Below, piece by piece: positions 16,470 to 25,976 of a stretch of DNA of 64,000 nucleotides (position 1 is the first letter of the stretch; the number at the start of each line of letters is the position of its first letter). The DNA is taken from contig CAZAKT010000003.1 of the NCBI GenBank assembly GCA_964486135.1, positions 1 to 64,000 of the forward strand, written 5' to 3'. Below the pieces are notes generated by a model that saw only the letters and a list, made by a program, of their open reading frames with translations, did not search any database and was not told the DNA's origin. Source of the stretch: UBA4923 sp964486135. Its GTDB lineage: Bacteria > Bacillota > Clostridia > Saccharofermentanales > DTU023. The position numbers were made by a program, and so were the translations under genes.

Positions 16470-18836
16470 ATGCAAAAACGAATTTATGAAATGCAGCTCA
16501 TGGGCAGCCCCTTGACGCTGGAGACGGGTGAACTGGCGCAGTTTGCCAATGGCGCCGTACTCGTCCGTTACGGGGACACCGCCGTTCTTACGACAGTGAC
16601 CGCCTCGGCCCAGCCCCGGGAAGGGATTGACTATTTCCCGCTCTCCGTGGACTACGAGGAAAAGATGTATAGCGTGGGACGGATCCCGGGTGGTTTTCTG
16701 AAACGTGAAGGCCGTCCGACCGAGAATGCCGTCCTGATCGCCCGCTCAATCGACAGGCCCATCCGGCCGCTCTTCCCCGATGATCTCAGGAGGGATGTGG
16801 TCGTCAACAACCTGATTTTGTCAGTCGATCACGATCACTCACCGCAGGTTGCGGCCCTGATCGGGACATCGGCCGCCCTCTCGATTTCAGATATTCCCTG
16901 GAACGGTCCGGTCGCCGGCGTCCAAATAGGGCTGGTTGATGGCGAGGTTGTCATCAATCCTTCTTTGGAGGACAGTGAGAAATCCGATCTGGACCTCTTC
17001 CTGGCCGGGACAGAGGATAAGATCTGTATGATCGAAGCCGGAGCCGATGAGGTTCCCGAAGAGAAGATGATCGAGGCCATTGAGCAGGGGCAGAAGGTCA
17101 TCCAGTCTATCTGCCGCCTGATTATCAGCATGCGCCAGGAGATCGGCCAGGAGAAGTTCTCCTACGAATCCAATAAGGCGCCCGCAGCTCTCCTCGACGC
17201 CGTTCGTGACGACTTCCGTGACCGGATGCGTCAGGCGGTCCTGTCTGCCGACAAGTCCGTACGTGACCAGGCGGTAGCTGAGCTCAGCGCCGATATCCGT
17301 TCCTTCATTGAAGAGAAATTCGAAGAAGACACCGGCTTCACGGCCCAGGTGATCGACGAGCTGGAAAAGCTGGTCGTGCGCGAATATCTGCTGGCCGAGG
17401 GACGGCGTGTTGACGGCCGTGGCCTGGACGAGATCCGGCCGCTTGTTGCCCAGATCGACCTCTTCCCGCGTGTCCATGGTTCGGCACTCTTCTCGCGTGG
17501 CCAAACCCAGGTTATGACCATCTGTACCCTGGGTACGGTGGATGACGCCCAGCGGCTCGACGGTGTCGACACCAGGGAGTCCAAGCGTTTCATGCACCAG
17601 TACAACTTCCCCGCCTACAGCGTAGGAGAGGCCAGACCCAACCGTTCACCCGGACGTCGTGAGATCGGCCACGGGGCCTTGGCGGAGCGCGCCCTGGTAC
17701 CTGTCCTGCCTGATCTTGACGACTTCCCCTACACCATCCGCTGTGTATCGGAAGTGACCATGTCGAACGGCTCGACCTCCCAGGCTTCAGTCTGCTCCAG
17801 TTCCCTGGCCCTTATGGCGGCCGGGGTCCCGATCAGCAAGCCGGTCGCCGGTATTTCATCGGGCCTCATCATCGATCCCGAGGATCTGGACCGTTATCTG
17901 GTCTTTATGGATATCCAGGGCATCGAGGATTTCTTCGGTGACATGGACTTCAAGGTGGCGGGTACCCGTGACGGCATCACGGCCGTACAGGTAGATATCA
18001 AGGTTGACGGACTTACGCTCGACATAATCCGGGATGCCTTCGCCATGACCCATAAGGGCAGGCTGGAGATTCTTGACCAGGCCATGAACCCCGTCATCGC
18101 CGAGCCCAGGGCCGAATTGTCACCCTTCGCACCCAAGATCGATACCATCGACATCCCCTCGGACAAGATCCGTGAGGTGATCGGGGCGGGCGGCAAGGTG
18201 ATCCGCCGGATCGTGGAACTTACCGGTGCCCAGATTGATGTTGAGGAAGATGGTCCGGTCGGGCACGTCTATATTGCCTCAACCGATACCGAGGCCAGGG
18301 AGAAGGCCATGGGCATCATCCGCGCCATTGTCTTTGATCCGGAGCCAGGCGCTGTCTTTGACGGTGTTGTGACCCGGCTTATGACCTTTGGGGCCTTCGT
18401 TGAAATCGCCCCGGGGAAAGAAGGACTTGTTCATATTTCCAAGATGGCCTGGAACCGTGTCAACAGCGTTGAAGATGTCGTCCAGGTTGGGGATCAGGTT
18501 AAGGTGGCGGTCAGTGAAATAGATGACCAGGGCCGGCTCAACCTGTCCATGCGTGACCTGATGGAAAAACCGGAAGGCTATGTGGAGCGTGAGGATGAGG
18601 GTTCAGGCGGACGCGGCGGAAGGCGTTCGGACAGCTCGCGGGGCAGTCGTGATTATCGCCGGAATGACCGGGGTGGCCGCGACGGCGGACGGGACAGTGG
18701 ACGTTCTTCCTCCTACCGTGGAAGCGGCAACCGTGACCGGGCCCCCAGGCGGGACAACGATGACCGTGCCCCCAGGCGGGATAGTGATGACCGGGGCGGT
18801 CGCCGGGGCGATCCCAGGAAAGAACGCAGTTTCTAG
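16470..18836 (+). CDS. pnp: Polyribonucleotide nucleotidyltransferase (PNPase) with Arg/Gly-rich tail
   Basis: A 788-residue 3'-5' phosphorolytic exoribonuclease of the RNA degradosome. Two RNase PH-like domains flank a helical domain, followed by a KH domain (SDKIREVIGAGGKVIRRI, near residue 570) and an S1 domain (about 628-697, with LVHISKMA). The length exceeds the usual 700-730 because of a tail of some 85 residues from about 703 onward. This tail is built of Arg, Gly, Asp and Ser (many RGG and GGR steps) and ends in repeats of DRAPRRDxDD. The tail is probably disordered and RNA- or protein-binding. The ATG at 16470 follows GGAGGT with an 11-nt gap. Confidence 0.96.
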   Translation: MQKRIYEMQLMGSPLTLETGELAQFANGAVLVRYGDTAVLTTVTASAQPREGIDYFPLSVDYEEKMYSVGRIPGGFLKREGRPTENAVLIARSIDRPIRPLFPDDLRRDVVVNNLILSVDHDHSPQVAALIGTSAALSISDIPWNGPVAGVQIGLVDGEVVINPSLEDSEKSDLDLFLAGTEDKICMIEAGADEVPEEKMIEAIEQGQKVIQSICRLIISMRQEIGQEKFSYESNKAPAALLDAVRDDFRDRMRQAVLSADKSVRDQAVAELSADIRSFIEEKFEEDTGFTAQVIDELEKLVVREYLLAEGRRVDGRGLDEIRPLVAQIDLFPRVHGSALFSRGQTQVMTICTLGTVDDAQRLDGVDTRESKRFMHQYNFPAYSVGEARPNRSPGRREIGHGALAERALVPVLPDLDDFPYTIRCVSEVTMSNGSTSQASVCSSSLALMAAGVPISKPVAGISSGLIIDPEDLDRYLVFMDIQGIEDFFGDMDFKVAGTRDGITAVQVDIKVDGLTLDIIRDAFAMTHKGRLEILDQAMNPVIAEPRAELSPFAPKIDTIDIPSDKIREVIGAGGKVIRRIVELTGAQIDVEEDGPVGHVYIASTDTEAREKAMGIIRAIVFDPEPGAVFDGVVTRLMTFGAFVEIAPGKEGLVHISKMAWNRVNSVEDVVQVGDQVKVAVSEIDDQGRLNLSMRDLMEKPEGYVEREDEGSGGRGGRRSDSSRGSRDYRRNDRGGRDGGRDSGRSSSYRGSGNRDRAPRRDNDDRAPRRDSDDRGGRRGDPRKERSF

Positions 18837-18913
18837 GAATTGTTTGATTGACATGGCTTTCATCTCTTTGCTATGATGGACGCCGTCCGGTGGCGGTCAA
18901 AGGCCACCGAAGG

Positions 18914-18988
18914 AGGGGAGTGGCTCAACGGTAGAGCAACGGTCTCCAAAACCGTGGGTTGCGGGTTCGAATCCTGTCTCCCCTGCCA
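18914..18988 (+). tRNA. tRNA-Trp (anticodon CCA)
   Basis: Acceptor strands AGGGGAG/CTCCCCT, D-arm with GGCTCAACGGTAGAGC, anticodon stem ACGGT/ACCGT closing CTCCAAA (anticodon CCA), T-loop TTCGAAT, discriminator G and an encoded CCA. All arms fold. It is the first of two adjacent tRNAs. Confidence 0.95.
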
Positions 18989-19031
18989 GATGAGGGCCCC
19001 GGCTGCCAAGCCGGGGTTCTCCACACAAGAT

Positions 19032-19108
19032 CGGGGTGTAGCTCAGGTGGCTAGAGTGCTTGCTTGGGGTGCAAGAGGTCGCAAGTTCAAGTCTTGTCAC
19101 TCCGACCA
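19032..19108 (+). tRNA. tRNA-Pro (anticodon GGG)
   Basis: Acceptor CGGGGTG/CACTCCG with the C1-G72 pair typical of bacterial tRNA-Pro, anticodon stem CTTGC/GCAAG closing TTGGGGT (anticodon GGG), T-loop TTCAAGT, discriminator A and an encoded CCA. It starts 43 bp after tRNA-Trp, probably on the same transcript. Confidence 0.95.
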
Positions 19109-19109
19109 G

Positions 19110-19142
19110 AAGGGGATGTCCCATCGCGGACATCCCCTTTGC
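19110..19142 (+). terminator. Intrinsic terminator after tRNA-Pro
   Basis: A perfect 12-bp stem (AAGGGGATGTCC/GGACATCCCCTT, 19110-19121 with 19128-19139) closes the loop CATCGC and ends in a short T run. It follows the tRNA CCA end by one base. Confidence 0.75.
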
Positions 19143-19194
19143 CATGGGGCGGGGCCTTCCAGGAGGCCTGGCCGCCGCCGGCCGGTGGCTCATG

Positions 19195-19206
19195 TATAAT
19201 AATGGC
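19195..19206 (+). promoter_or_regulatory. -10 box positioned for a leaderless rnhA transcript
   Basis: A consensus TATAAT (19195-19200) preceded by TG lies so that +1 would fall on the A of the ATG at 19207. No ribosome site precedes that ATG. No good -35 is visible in the GC-rich sequence upstream, so the promoter call is tentative. Confidence 0.4.
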
Positions 19207-19674
19207 ATGATGAAGAGTAAGAAGAGGAAGTCGGATCTTACCGGGGTGATCATCCACACGGATGGCGCCTGTTCGGGCAATCCGGGACCCGGCGGATGGG
19301 CGGCCATCATCCAGGCCCTGGGGGTGGAGAAGGAGATTTCCGGCTTTTCACCCGACACGACGAATAACAGGATGGAGTTGACGGCGGCGCTTCAAGCCCT
19401 CCGCTCCCTGAACCGGCCCTGCCGGGTTGATCTGTACAGCGACAGCGCCTATTTGGTATCCGCCTTCAATGAGAACTGGATTGAGAATTGGCAGAAAAGG
19501 GGCTGGAAGAATTCGGCCAAGATGCCGGTCGCCAATCAGGATCTTTGGGAGGGCCTGTGGGCGGAGAATCTCCGCCACGATATAAGCTGGCACAAGGTGA
19601 AGGGCCATTCTGACAACGAATACAATAACCGTTGTGATAAAATGGCGGTCAATGAAATAAGCCGGAATACGTGA
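19207..19674 (+). CDS. rnhA: Ribonuclease HI
   Basis: A 155-residue enzyme that cuts the RNA strand of RNA-DNA hybrids. The catalytic acidic residues are in TDGACSGNPGPGG, NRMELTAAL and YSDSAYLV, with the final Asp in NNRCDKMA and the catalytic-loop His in KGHSDNEYNN. The length from 19207 matches standard RNase HI. Starts further upstream (19060 or 19192) would run through the tRNA and terminator and are rejected. The genome also carries RNase HII at 43456. Confidence 0.93.
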   Translation: MMKSKKRKSDLTGVIIHTDGACSGNPGPGGWAAIIQALGVEKEISGFSPDTTNNRMELTAALQALRSLNRPCRVDLYSDSAYLVSAFNENWIENWQKRGWKNSAKMPVANQDLWEGLWAENLRHDISWHKVKGHSDNEYNNRCDKMAVNEISRNT

Positions 19675-19699
19675 CTTTGAGGCTGGAGTTGAGGTGGCG

Positions 19700-20407
19700 A
19701 TGAGCAGGGGAAGAGATGACAGGCGGGAGGGACGGTCTTCCGGTCCCGACAAACGAAGCCCAAGCATGCGGGCTGTCCTGTCAGGGGGGGACAAGGTCCC
19801 CCCATCCCAGGAATCCGAGTTCCTCTATGTGCCGGGTTCGCGCCAGCCCGCTTGTCTGGCGGAACCGATCCTCCATGAAGAATTGCTCCAGGTTGACCCC
19901 AGATTCATCGGCCGGGTATTTACCGTAGAACTGCAAAAGGTCAGATTGCCTGATGGACGCGAGACCAGCCGGGAACTTGTCCGGCATCCTGGCGGGGCCT
20001 GTGTCGTCGCCCTGGACGGGGATTCCTATGTCTATCTTGTCCACCAGTATCGCGTAGGGACAGGCGGACCCCTCCGTGAGATCCCTGCCGGGAAACTGGA
20101 ATTGCCTGAAGACGCTCTGACCTGTGCCCGCCGTGAATTGGCCGAGGAGACAGGATTGACAGCTGACCATTGGGAGCTCCTAACCCGTTTTCAACCCTCA
20201 CCGGGCATCAGCGACGAAGTCATCCATATCTACCTGGCCCATGGCTTGACCCGGGGCTATGCCAGACCTGATGAGGGTGAGTTCATCGCCTGTGAGCGCC
20301 TGCCCCTCAGAGCGGCCCTCAAGGAGATCGTGGACGGCACCCTTACGGATGGCAAGACCTGTCTGGGACTTCTATTGGCGGCCCTGCGCATGGGCTTTCT
20401 GAGTTAG
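19700..20407 (+). CDS. Nudix hydrolase, ADP-ribose pyrophosphatase type
   Basis: A protein of about 235 residues. The full Nudix box is present: Gly in PAGKLELPED, then RRELAEETGL, following the GX5EX7REUXEEXGU pattern. The layout (FTVELQKVRLPDG, the strand reading VYLVHQYR before the box, and a short helical end) fits ADP-ribose or nucleotide-sugar pyrophosphatases. The roughly 55-residue N-terminal extension, rich in Arg, Gly and Ser, is unusual. Either the ATG at 19700 or the GTG at 19694 could be the start. ftsK begins 10 bp after the stop. Confidence 0.85.
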   Translation: MSRGRDDRREGRSSGPDKRSPSMRAVLSGGDKVPPSQESEFLYVPGSRQPACLAEPILHEELLQVDPRFIGRVFTVELQKVRLPDGRETSRELVRHPGGACVVALDGDSYVYLVHQYRVGTGGPLREIPAGKLELPEDALTCARRELAEETGLTADHWELLTRFQPSPGISDEVIHIYLAHGLTRGYARPDEGEFIACERLPLRAALKEIVDGTLTDGKTCLGLLLAALRMGFLS

Positions 20408-20417
20408 GCGCGATTTT

Positions 20418-23015
20418 ATGCGGGAAGTAGACGGAAATGAGGCTGGCCGTTTGACACGTCGCCAGCAGCGCGATATCCTCGGAACCCTCTTTCTGGCCCT
20501 GGCCCTTCTCCTGGCCTTTGCCCTCTACGCGCCAACCAATTGGACGGGCTGGTTGGGACGGACCTTGTCTACGATCACTTCAGGCCTCTTCGGTACCCTG
20601 GCCCTCCTGCTGCCCCTCATCCTGCTCGCCTTTTCCCTTATGTTCTTTTTGCAGCGCCAGCAGTCGGTCACTGCCAGACAGGCCGGCTCGCTTTTCCTGA
20701 TCTACCTGACCGGGACCAGCTTTATCTCCCTCTATGCCCTGCCCTATAAAAACCTCAGCCAGGTAATCCAACCCCTGCCCGAGAAGGCAATCGGCGGCTT
20801 TCACCTCCTGGGTGAATTGTGGCGGTTCGGCCGCTTCCCTGACGCCATCAGCCTGGACAACAAGTTGAGTGGTGGTTTGGCCGGGGGCCTGATCGGCCTT
20901 TCCCTGGAGCGTGTCGCCGGCTTGACAGGTGCCCTGATTATCCTTTTTGCCTTCCTGGCCACGGTTCTTGTTTTTGCCTTCGGTCTGTCCCCCTCCAGGA
21001 TGGCGGACTGGAGGGCCGCCATGAGCGAGGACCTGCCCGAAAGAGGACCAGGGGGCAGCCAGGAAACAGGAGGGCAAGCCGGCCTGGAACAGGGACGGAC
21101 CAGCCTCCTTACCCGCCTCCTTGGCAGAAGCCGGGAGAGGGAGGGGCAGGAGGGGGTCAAGCCGGACGGGGGAGAAGGCGAAGCAGCCGATCGGACGGGG
21201 AGGGGGCCCCAGGGCTGGGAGTCCTTCTTCAAGGAGGGACCCCCACCGGAAGGGATGGGGACTGACTCCAGGGGACTGGACTTTCAGAAACCGCCAGCCG
21301 GCTACCAGGGGGTGGGAAGTGAAAGCACGCCGCGCCAACCCCTGGGAGGCGTGCCCTACCTCTTCACCCCTGCGGACGGAAAGCCGTTTGATGAGCCGCG
21401 AGAACTGCTTCCTCCTCTGGATCATAAATCTTCCTCCGGTATGCGACCCCCTGTTTCCCTGACTCCGGGAGGAGGCAGGGAGCTTGCAGGTAAAAGGCCG
21501 GCCCTGGATCGGCGTCACGAACAATTGAGTGTACTGGCGGAATACCGGCCTCCCCCCCTGACCCTCCTGAAAGAGGACAAGGGGATGAAGAAGAGCTCGC
21601 AGGAAATCAGGGAGATCCGTGAACTTGGACGCAAGCTTGAGGAAACCCTGGACAGTTTCGGTGTAGACGCCAAGATCGTAAATTATACGACCGGACCGAC
21701 CATCACCCGTTTCGAGCTGGCGCCCGGCCCGGGGATCAAGGTCAGCAGGATCGTCAATCTTTCCGATGACATCGCCTTGAGCCTGGCTGCCATGGGGGTG
21801 CGGATCGAGGCTCCCATCCCCGGCAAGGCCGCCATCGGCATCGAGATACCCAACAAGAGGATGCGGCCGGTCCTGCTCAGGAGCCTGCTTGAGTCAGAGG
21901 AGTTCAGGCGGGAGAAAAACCCGCTTGTGGCAGCGCTGGGGCGGGATGTCGGAGGCGAGGCCATCCTCTGTAATCTCGGCCAGATGCCCCACCTCCTGAT
22001 CGCGGGCGCGACGGGATCCGGTAAATCAGTCTGCATCAACTCCATCCTGGTCAGCATCCTCTACCGCTCCTCGCCGGAAGAGGTCCGCATGCTCATGATC
22101 GACCCCAAGATTGTTGAGCTCAATGTCTATAACGGGATCCCCCATCTCCTGCAGCCGGTTGTCACCAACCCCGAGAAGGCTTACGGGGTCCTGAACTATG
22201 CTGTGGCGGAGATGGACCGGCGCTACCGCCTCTTTGCCGAGAAGAAGGTGAGAGACATTGATTCCTACAATGAGGCAGTCAGGAAGGGAAAACAGGGCAA
22301 GGAAGAGGAGGAGACCATCCCCTATATCCTGATCGTCATTGATGAGCTGGCTGACCTCATGGCCGTGACACAACACCAGGTGGAGAACGCCATATCAAGA
22401 CTTATGGCCAAGGCCAGGGCAGTGGGCATCCATGTCATCATCGCCACCCAGCGGCCGTCCGTAGATGTCATCACCGGGATTATCAAGGCAAATATTCCCT
22501 CCCGTATCGCCTTCGCCGTCGCCTCCCAGGTTGATTCACGGACCATCATCGACTCTGGCGGGGCGGAGAAGTTGCTTGGCCGGGGCGATATGCTCTACTA
22601 CCCCATCGGTTCCGTCAAGTCCATCCGGGGACAGGGGGCCTTCGTCAGCAACAGTGAGGTCGAGCGCATCCTCTCCTTTATAAAGAGCTACTATCCGGAG
22701 GATTACGACGACCAGGTGGCGGCTGCCATCGAAAACCCTGACGGGCCTGGCAAGGGGGATATCTCAGAAGATGGTGAGGATGAACTCTTGATGGAAGCTC
22801 TCCGCATGGTGGTCGAAGCCGATTACGCGGCGGTTTCCCTCTTGCAGCGCAAGCTTCAGGTGGGCTACCCGCGGGCGGCCAGGCTGGTGGACAGGCTGAG
22901 CGAACTCGGCTATGTCGGGCCTTTTGAAGGCAGTAAACCGCGCAAGGTCCTGATCACGCGGGATCAATACGAGCAGCTTTCAGTGGAAGATCATGGACCG
23001 GACGGCCTTGGGTAA
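20418..23015 (+). CDS. ftsK: DNA translocase FtsK/SpoIIIE
   Basis: An 865-residue DNA pump that clears chromosomes from the division or sporulation septum. Four to five hydrophobic segments occupy residues 20-200. A long low-complexity Gly/Pro/Arg linker (about 200-390) and the alpha domain follow, then the motor with Walker A GATGSGKS near residue 530 and Walker B LIVIDELADLM. The C-terminal gamma winged helix (SLLQRKLQVGYPRAARLVDRL) reads KOPS/SRS-type signals. The C-terminus overlaps the cinA start by 23 bp. Confidence 0.94.
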   Translation: MREVDGNEAGRLTRRQQRDILGTLFLALALLLAFALYAPTNWTGWLGRTLSTITSGLFGTLALLLPLILLAFSLMFFLQRQQSVTARQAGSLFLIYLTGTSFISLYALPYKNLSQVIQPLPEKAIGGFHLLGELWRFGRFPDAISLDNKLSGGLAGGLIGLSLERVAGLTGALIILFAFLATVLVFAFGLSPSRMADWRAAMSEDLPERGPGGSQETGGQAGLEQGRTSLLTRLLGRSREREGQEGVKPDGGEGEAADRTGRGPQGWESFFKEGPPPEGMGTDSRGLDFQKPPAGYQGVGSESTPRQPLGGVPYLFTPADGKPFDEPRELLPPLDHKSSSGMRPPVSLTPGGGRELAGKRPALDRRHEQLSVLAEYRPPPLTLLKEDKGMKKSSQEIREIRELGRKLEETLDSFGVDAKIVNYTTGPTITRFELAPGPGIKVSRIVNLSDDIALSLAAMGVRIEAPIPGKAAIGIEIPNKRMRPVLLRSLLESEEFRREKNPLVAALGRDVGGEAILCNLGQMPHLLIAGATGSGKSVCINSILVSILYRSSPEEVRMLMIDPKIVELNVYNGIPHLLQPVVTNPEKAYGVLNYAVAEMDRRYRLFAEKKVRDIDSYNEAVRKGKQGKEEEETIPYILIVIDELADLMAVTQHQVENAISRLMAKARAVGIHVIIATQRPSVDVITGIIKANIPSRIAFAVASQVDSRTIIDSGGAEKLLGRGDMLYYPIGSVKSIRGQGAFVSNSEVERILSFIKSYYPEDYDDQVAAAIENPDGPGKGDISEDGEDELLMEALRMVVEADYAAVSLLQRKLQVGYPRAARLVDRLSELGYVGPFEGSKPRKVLITRDQYEQLSVEDHGPDGLG

Positions 23016-24267
23016 GTTGGAATTCGCAATTGAGACAGCGGAGGTCATTTCAGTCGGAACCGAGCTCCTGCTGGGGCAGACGGTCGACACCAATGCCCAT
23101 TTTTTGTCCAGGCATCTGACCGAACTGGGTATATCGACCTACCGGCATACCGTGGTCGGGGATAATGCCAGGCGTCTGGAGCGGGCTATCCGGTCGGCCC
23201 TGGAGGATAATGACCTGGTCCTCCTGACGGGAGGGTTGGGTCCCACGGCGGATGATGTGACGGCAGCCGTCGCGGCCCGGATTGCCGGGCTGGCGCTGGT
23301 CGATGACCCCTCGGTCAGGGAGGCGCTGGATGAAAGATACCCGGGAGGGGTCTACGGGGGCTTCGCCCCCTACCCAACTGTCCCGGAAGGGGCGGTCGTC
23401 CTGATAAATGAAAATGGGACGGCGCCGGGTTCCTTCATAAGACTGACCCTGGGAGGGAAGGAGAGGGCCCTCCTCCTCCTGCCCGGACCTCCCCAGGAGA
23501 TGGAACCCATGTTCCTTTCGAAGGCCCGGGACCTGCTTGAGCCCTATGTCAAATATGACTTCATCCATCGCTATGTGAGGCTTTTCGGCATCGGCGAATC
23601 GGAGGCGGAAAGAAGCATCCGCGATCTGATTGAAGGGCAGGAGGTTACCGTGGCGCCCTATGCCTCGCCAACGGAACTTGTCTTCCGGATCACACAAAGG
23701 CTAGACAGGAAAGAGGACCAGGACAGGACGGGGCCCGTTGTTGAGGCCCTCCGCAGCCGGCTGGGGGACTATGTTTTTGAGATCGGCCCCCGCCACCTGG
23801 AGGCGGTCCTCCTCGATCTTTTACTCGGGAAGGGCCTCAGCTGCGCCTTTGCCGAATCCTGCACGGCCGGCCTGGCTGCCGCCACCCTGGCTTCCGTTCC
23901 GGGCGCCTCCCAAGCCCTCCTGGGCGCATTTATCACCTATCAGGATTCTATGAAACACCAGCTGCTGGGCGTACCCCAGGCCATCCTGGAGGAAGAGGGG
24001 CCGGTCAGTCAGGCCTGCGCCCTGGCTATGGCAGAGGGATGCCTGGCCAGGACAGGGGCGGATCTGGCCCTCGCGATCACGGGGATTGCGGGGCCCGGAG
24101 GAGGAAGCGATGAATTGCCTGTCGGTACGGTCTGGCTTGCCAGCGCGGGCAGGGGGATGGCGGCAGAAGCCCGTCATTACCGTTTCCCCGGCAACCGGGA
24201 CCGGGTGAGACTCCGGGCCGCCTATACGGGACTCGATCTCCTGAGAAGGCGGCTGCTTGACCTATGA
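22993..24267 (+). CDS. cinA: CinA family protein (nicotinamide-nucleotide amidase)
   Basis: A 424-residue two-domain protein. The N-terminal MoCF-like COG1058 domain opens with EVISVGTELLLGQTVDTNA and contains TGGLGPTADD and LLPGPPQEMEP. The C-terminal amidase domain has AESCTAGL and ITGIAGPGGGS. CinA proteins deamidate nicotinamide mononucleotide; the N-domain can hydrolyse ADP-ribose, an interesting match with the Nudix gene upstream. The ATG at 22993 lies inside ftsK after GGAAG; TTG codons at 23008 and 23017 are alternatives. In many Gram-positives cinA lies upstream of recA, as here. Confidence 0.93.
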   Translation: MDRTALGKLEFAIETAEVISVGTELLLGQTVDTNAHFLSRHLTELGISTYRHTVVGDNARRLERAIRSALEDNDLVLLTGGLGPTADDVTAAVAARIAGLALVDDPSVREALDERYPGGVYGGFAPYPTVPEGAVVLINENGTAPGSFIRLTLGGKERALLLLPGPPQEMEPMFLSKARDLLEPYVKYDFIHRYVRLFGIGESEAERSIRDLIEGQEVTVAPYASPTELVFRITQRLDRKEDQDRTGPVVEALRSRLGDYVFEIGPRHLEAVLLDLLLGKGLSCAFAESCTAGLAAATLASVPGASQALLGAFITYQDSMKHQLLGVPQAILEEEGPVSQACALAMAEGCLARTGADLALAITGIAGPGGGSDELPVGTVWLASAGRGMAAEARHYRFPGNRDRVRLRAAYTGLDLLRRRLLDL

Positions 24268-25889
24268 GGAGGCGGAAGAAGGAGTACAGCGGGCTTTTGA
24301 CAGACCCGCGCCAGGCCGGTATGCGGGTCCTGTCCCCGGGCCGGGCGACGGCCCTGCTCATGTTCTCACTGGCGACGGCAAAACTTACGGGTTTTGCCCG
24401 GGAGATCCTGATCGCCCCCACCTTCGGATACGGCGTCAATACGGACGCGTATTTCATCGGCTTCCAGATACCTGATCTCTTCTACCAGCTGCTGGTCGGC
24501 GGAACCTTTGCAGCGGCCGTCACGCCGGCTGTCGCCTCGGCCCTGGCCCGCGATGAGGAAAAGAAGCTCTGGAAGAGCCTCAGCACCCTGATCAATGTCT
24601 TCCTGATCGCTTTCCTGGCCGCCATTCTCCTGGGTGAGGTCTTTGCCGGCCCCCTGATCCAGGTATACAACCCCAACAAGGACGCGGCCATCATCGAGCG
24701 GGCTGTCATGGTGGCCCGGATGCTCTTCCCCCAGACCGTCTTCCTCTTTCTGGCCGGTATGTGTGTCGGTGTCCTGAACGGCCATAAGCTCTTCCAGAGG
24801 GCCGCCTTCACGACGACCCTCTACAATGTCGTCTGCATATTCTTCATGCTGCGCTGGGGTGACCAGTCCGCCCAGGCCCCGGCCAAGGTGGCGCTCGGAG
24901 TGGTTATCTCCGCCGTGGTCAATTTTATCTACCTGGCCTTCATGGCCCGGCGGGTCATTCATTACAGACCCATGATCGACTTGAAGGATCCCGGCTATAA
25001 GAGACTTATGCGTCTGGCCATCCCCACCCTGATATCGGGTTCGGTCATCCAGCTCAACTCCATTATCCAGACCAGCTTTGCCAACCAATTTACGGGGGCG
25101 GTTACCTCCCTGCGTCACGCCCAGACTACCTGGAAGCTGCCTTATGGCATCTTCGCGCTCGCCGTGGCCAGCGTCATGTCCCCCAGCCTGACCCGGGCCC
25201 TGGCCAACCGCCGTTTTGATGAAATGAGGCGGACCTATACTGAATCCCTGCGCCGGGCCCTCTATTTTGTCACCCCCTTCGTACTTATATTTTCAGTCAT
25301 GGCCGAGGAAACTGTTGAAGCCATTTTCCAATGGGGAGGGGCGATCCCCATGGAAAATCTCCTGATCGAGGGCAGCCTGCTCAGGCTCTACGCTCCGGCC
25401 ATCTTCTTTCTCACCTTCTATGAGATTGTCAACCAGGCCTTCTATGCCCGGCACGTGACCCGGATCTCCCTCCTGACCTCCCTGCTTTCACTTGCCCTCA
25501 ATCCGCTCTTCTGTGTCCTCTTTACCCGGGTGCTTGACTTCGGGATTTACGGACTCCCCATGGCTTATGTCCTGAACAGCTTCATCAATGTCCTGGTCAT
25601 GGCCACCCTTTACAGGCTCCATATCAAGAAGGCGGCCCCTTACAGGATGCTGCCCTTCTATCTCAGGCTGGCCCTTTGTTCGGCGACCACCGTCATCGTC
25701 CTTCTGGGCCTCAATACCTTGCCCCTCAACCCAAGCAGCAAGCTTATCCAACTGGCTTTCTACGGGATGAAAGCCTTCCTGGCCATGATGATCTACTATC
25801 TGACAGGACTGGCCATCAACTTCCGGGAGTCACGGGACCTGCAGGGTATGATCCGGCGTTTCCTCAAACTTGCCCCGGCCCGGGGCTGA
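24264..25889 (+). CDS. murJ: Lipid II flippase MurJ (MviN)
   Basis: A 541-residue integral membrane protein of the MOP exporter superfamily that flips lipid II across the membrane for peptidoglycan synthesis. About 14 hydrophobic segments are visible. The family block ATAKLTGFAREILIAPTFG and GVNTDAYFIGFQIPDLFYQLL near the N-terminus are diagnostic. The ATG overlaps the cinA stop codon by 4 bp, indicating coupled translation. Confidence 0.93.
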   Translation: MRRRKKEYSGLLTDPRQAGMRVLSPGRATALLMFSLATAKLTGFAREILIAPTFGYGVNTDAYFIGFQIPDLFYQLLVGGTFAAAVTPAVASALARDEEKKLWKSLSTLINVFLIAFLAAILLGEVFAGPLIQVYNPNKDAAIIERAVMVARMLFPQTVFLFLAGMCVGVLNGHKLFQRAAFTTTLYNVVCIFFMLRWGDQSAQAPAKVALGVVISAVVNFIYLAFMARRVIHYRPMIDLKDPGYKRLMRLAIPTLISGSVIQLNSIIQTSFANQFTGAVTSLRHAQTTWKLPYGIFALAVASVMSPSLTRALANRRFDEMRRTYTESLRRALYFVTPFVLIFSVMAEETVEAIFQWGGAIPMENLLIEGSLLRLYAPAIFFLTFYEIVNQAFYARHVTRISLLTSLLSLALNPLFCVLFTRVLDFGIYGLPMAYVLNSFINVLVMATLYRLHIKKAAPYRMLPFYLRLALCSATTVIVLLGLNTLPLNPSSKLIQLAFYGMKAFLAMMIYYLTGLAINFRESRDLQGMIRRFLKLAPARG

Positions 25890-25931
25890 CCGTGGGCGGC
25901 AGGAATCGACAGGTAGAAGAGCCGGAATTCA

Positions 25932-25960
25932 TTGACCTTTCTGCCCACTTCCAGTAAGAT
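25932..25960 (+). promoter_or_regulatory. recA promoter
   Basis: TTGACC (25932-25937) and TAAGAT (25955-25960) with a 17-bp spacer; predicted start near 25967. The SOS box begins 10 nt after that point, so repressor would block transcription just past the start site. Confidence 0.75.
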
Positions 25961-25976
25961 GGAAATAATCGAGAAG

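Noticed and set aside
18873..19199. Plus-strand open frame across the two tRNA genes
   Set aside because: It would translate tRNA-Trp, tRNA-Pro and a terminator; no protein family fits.
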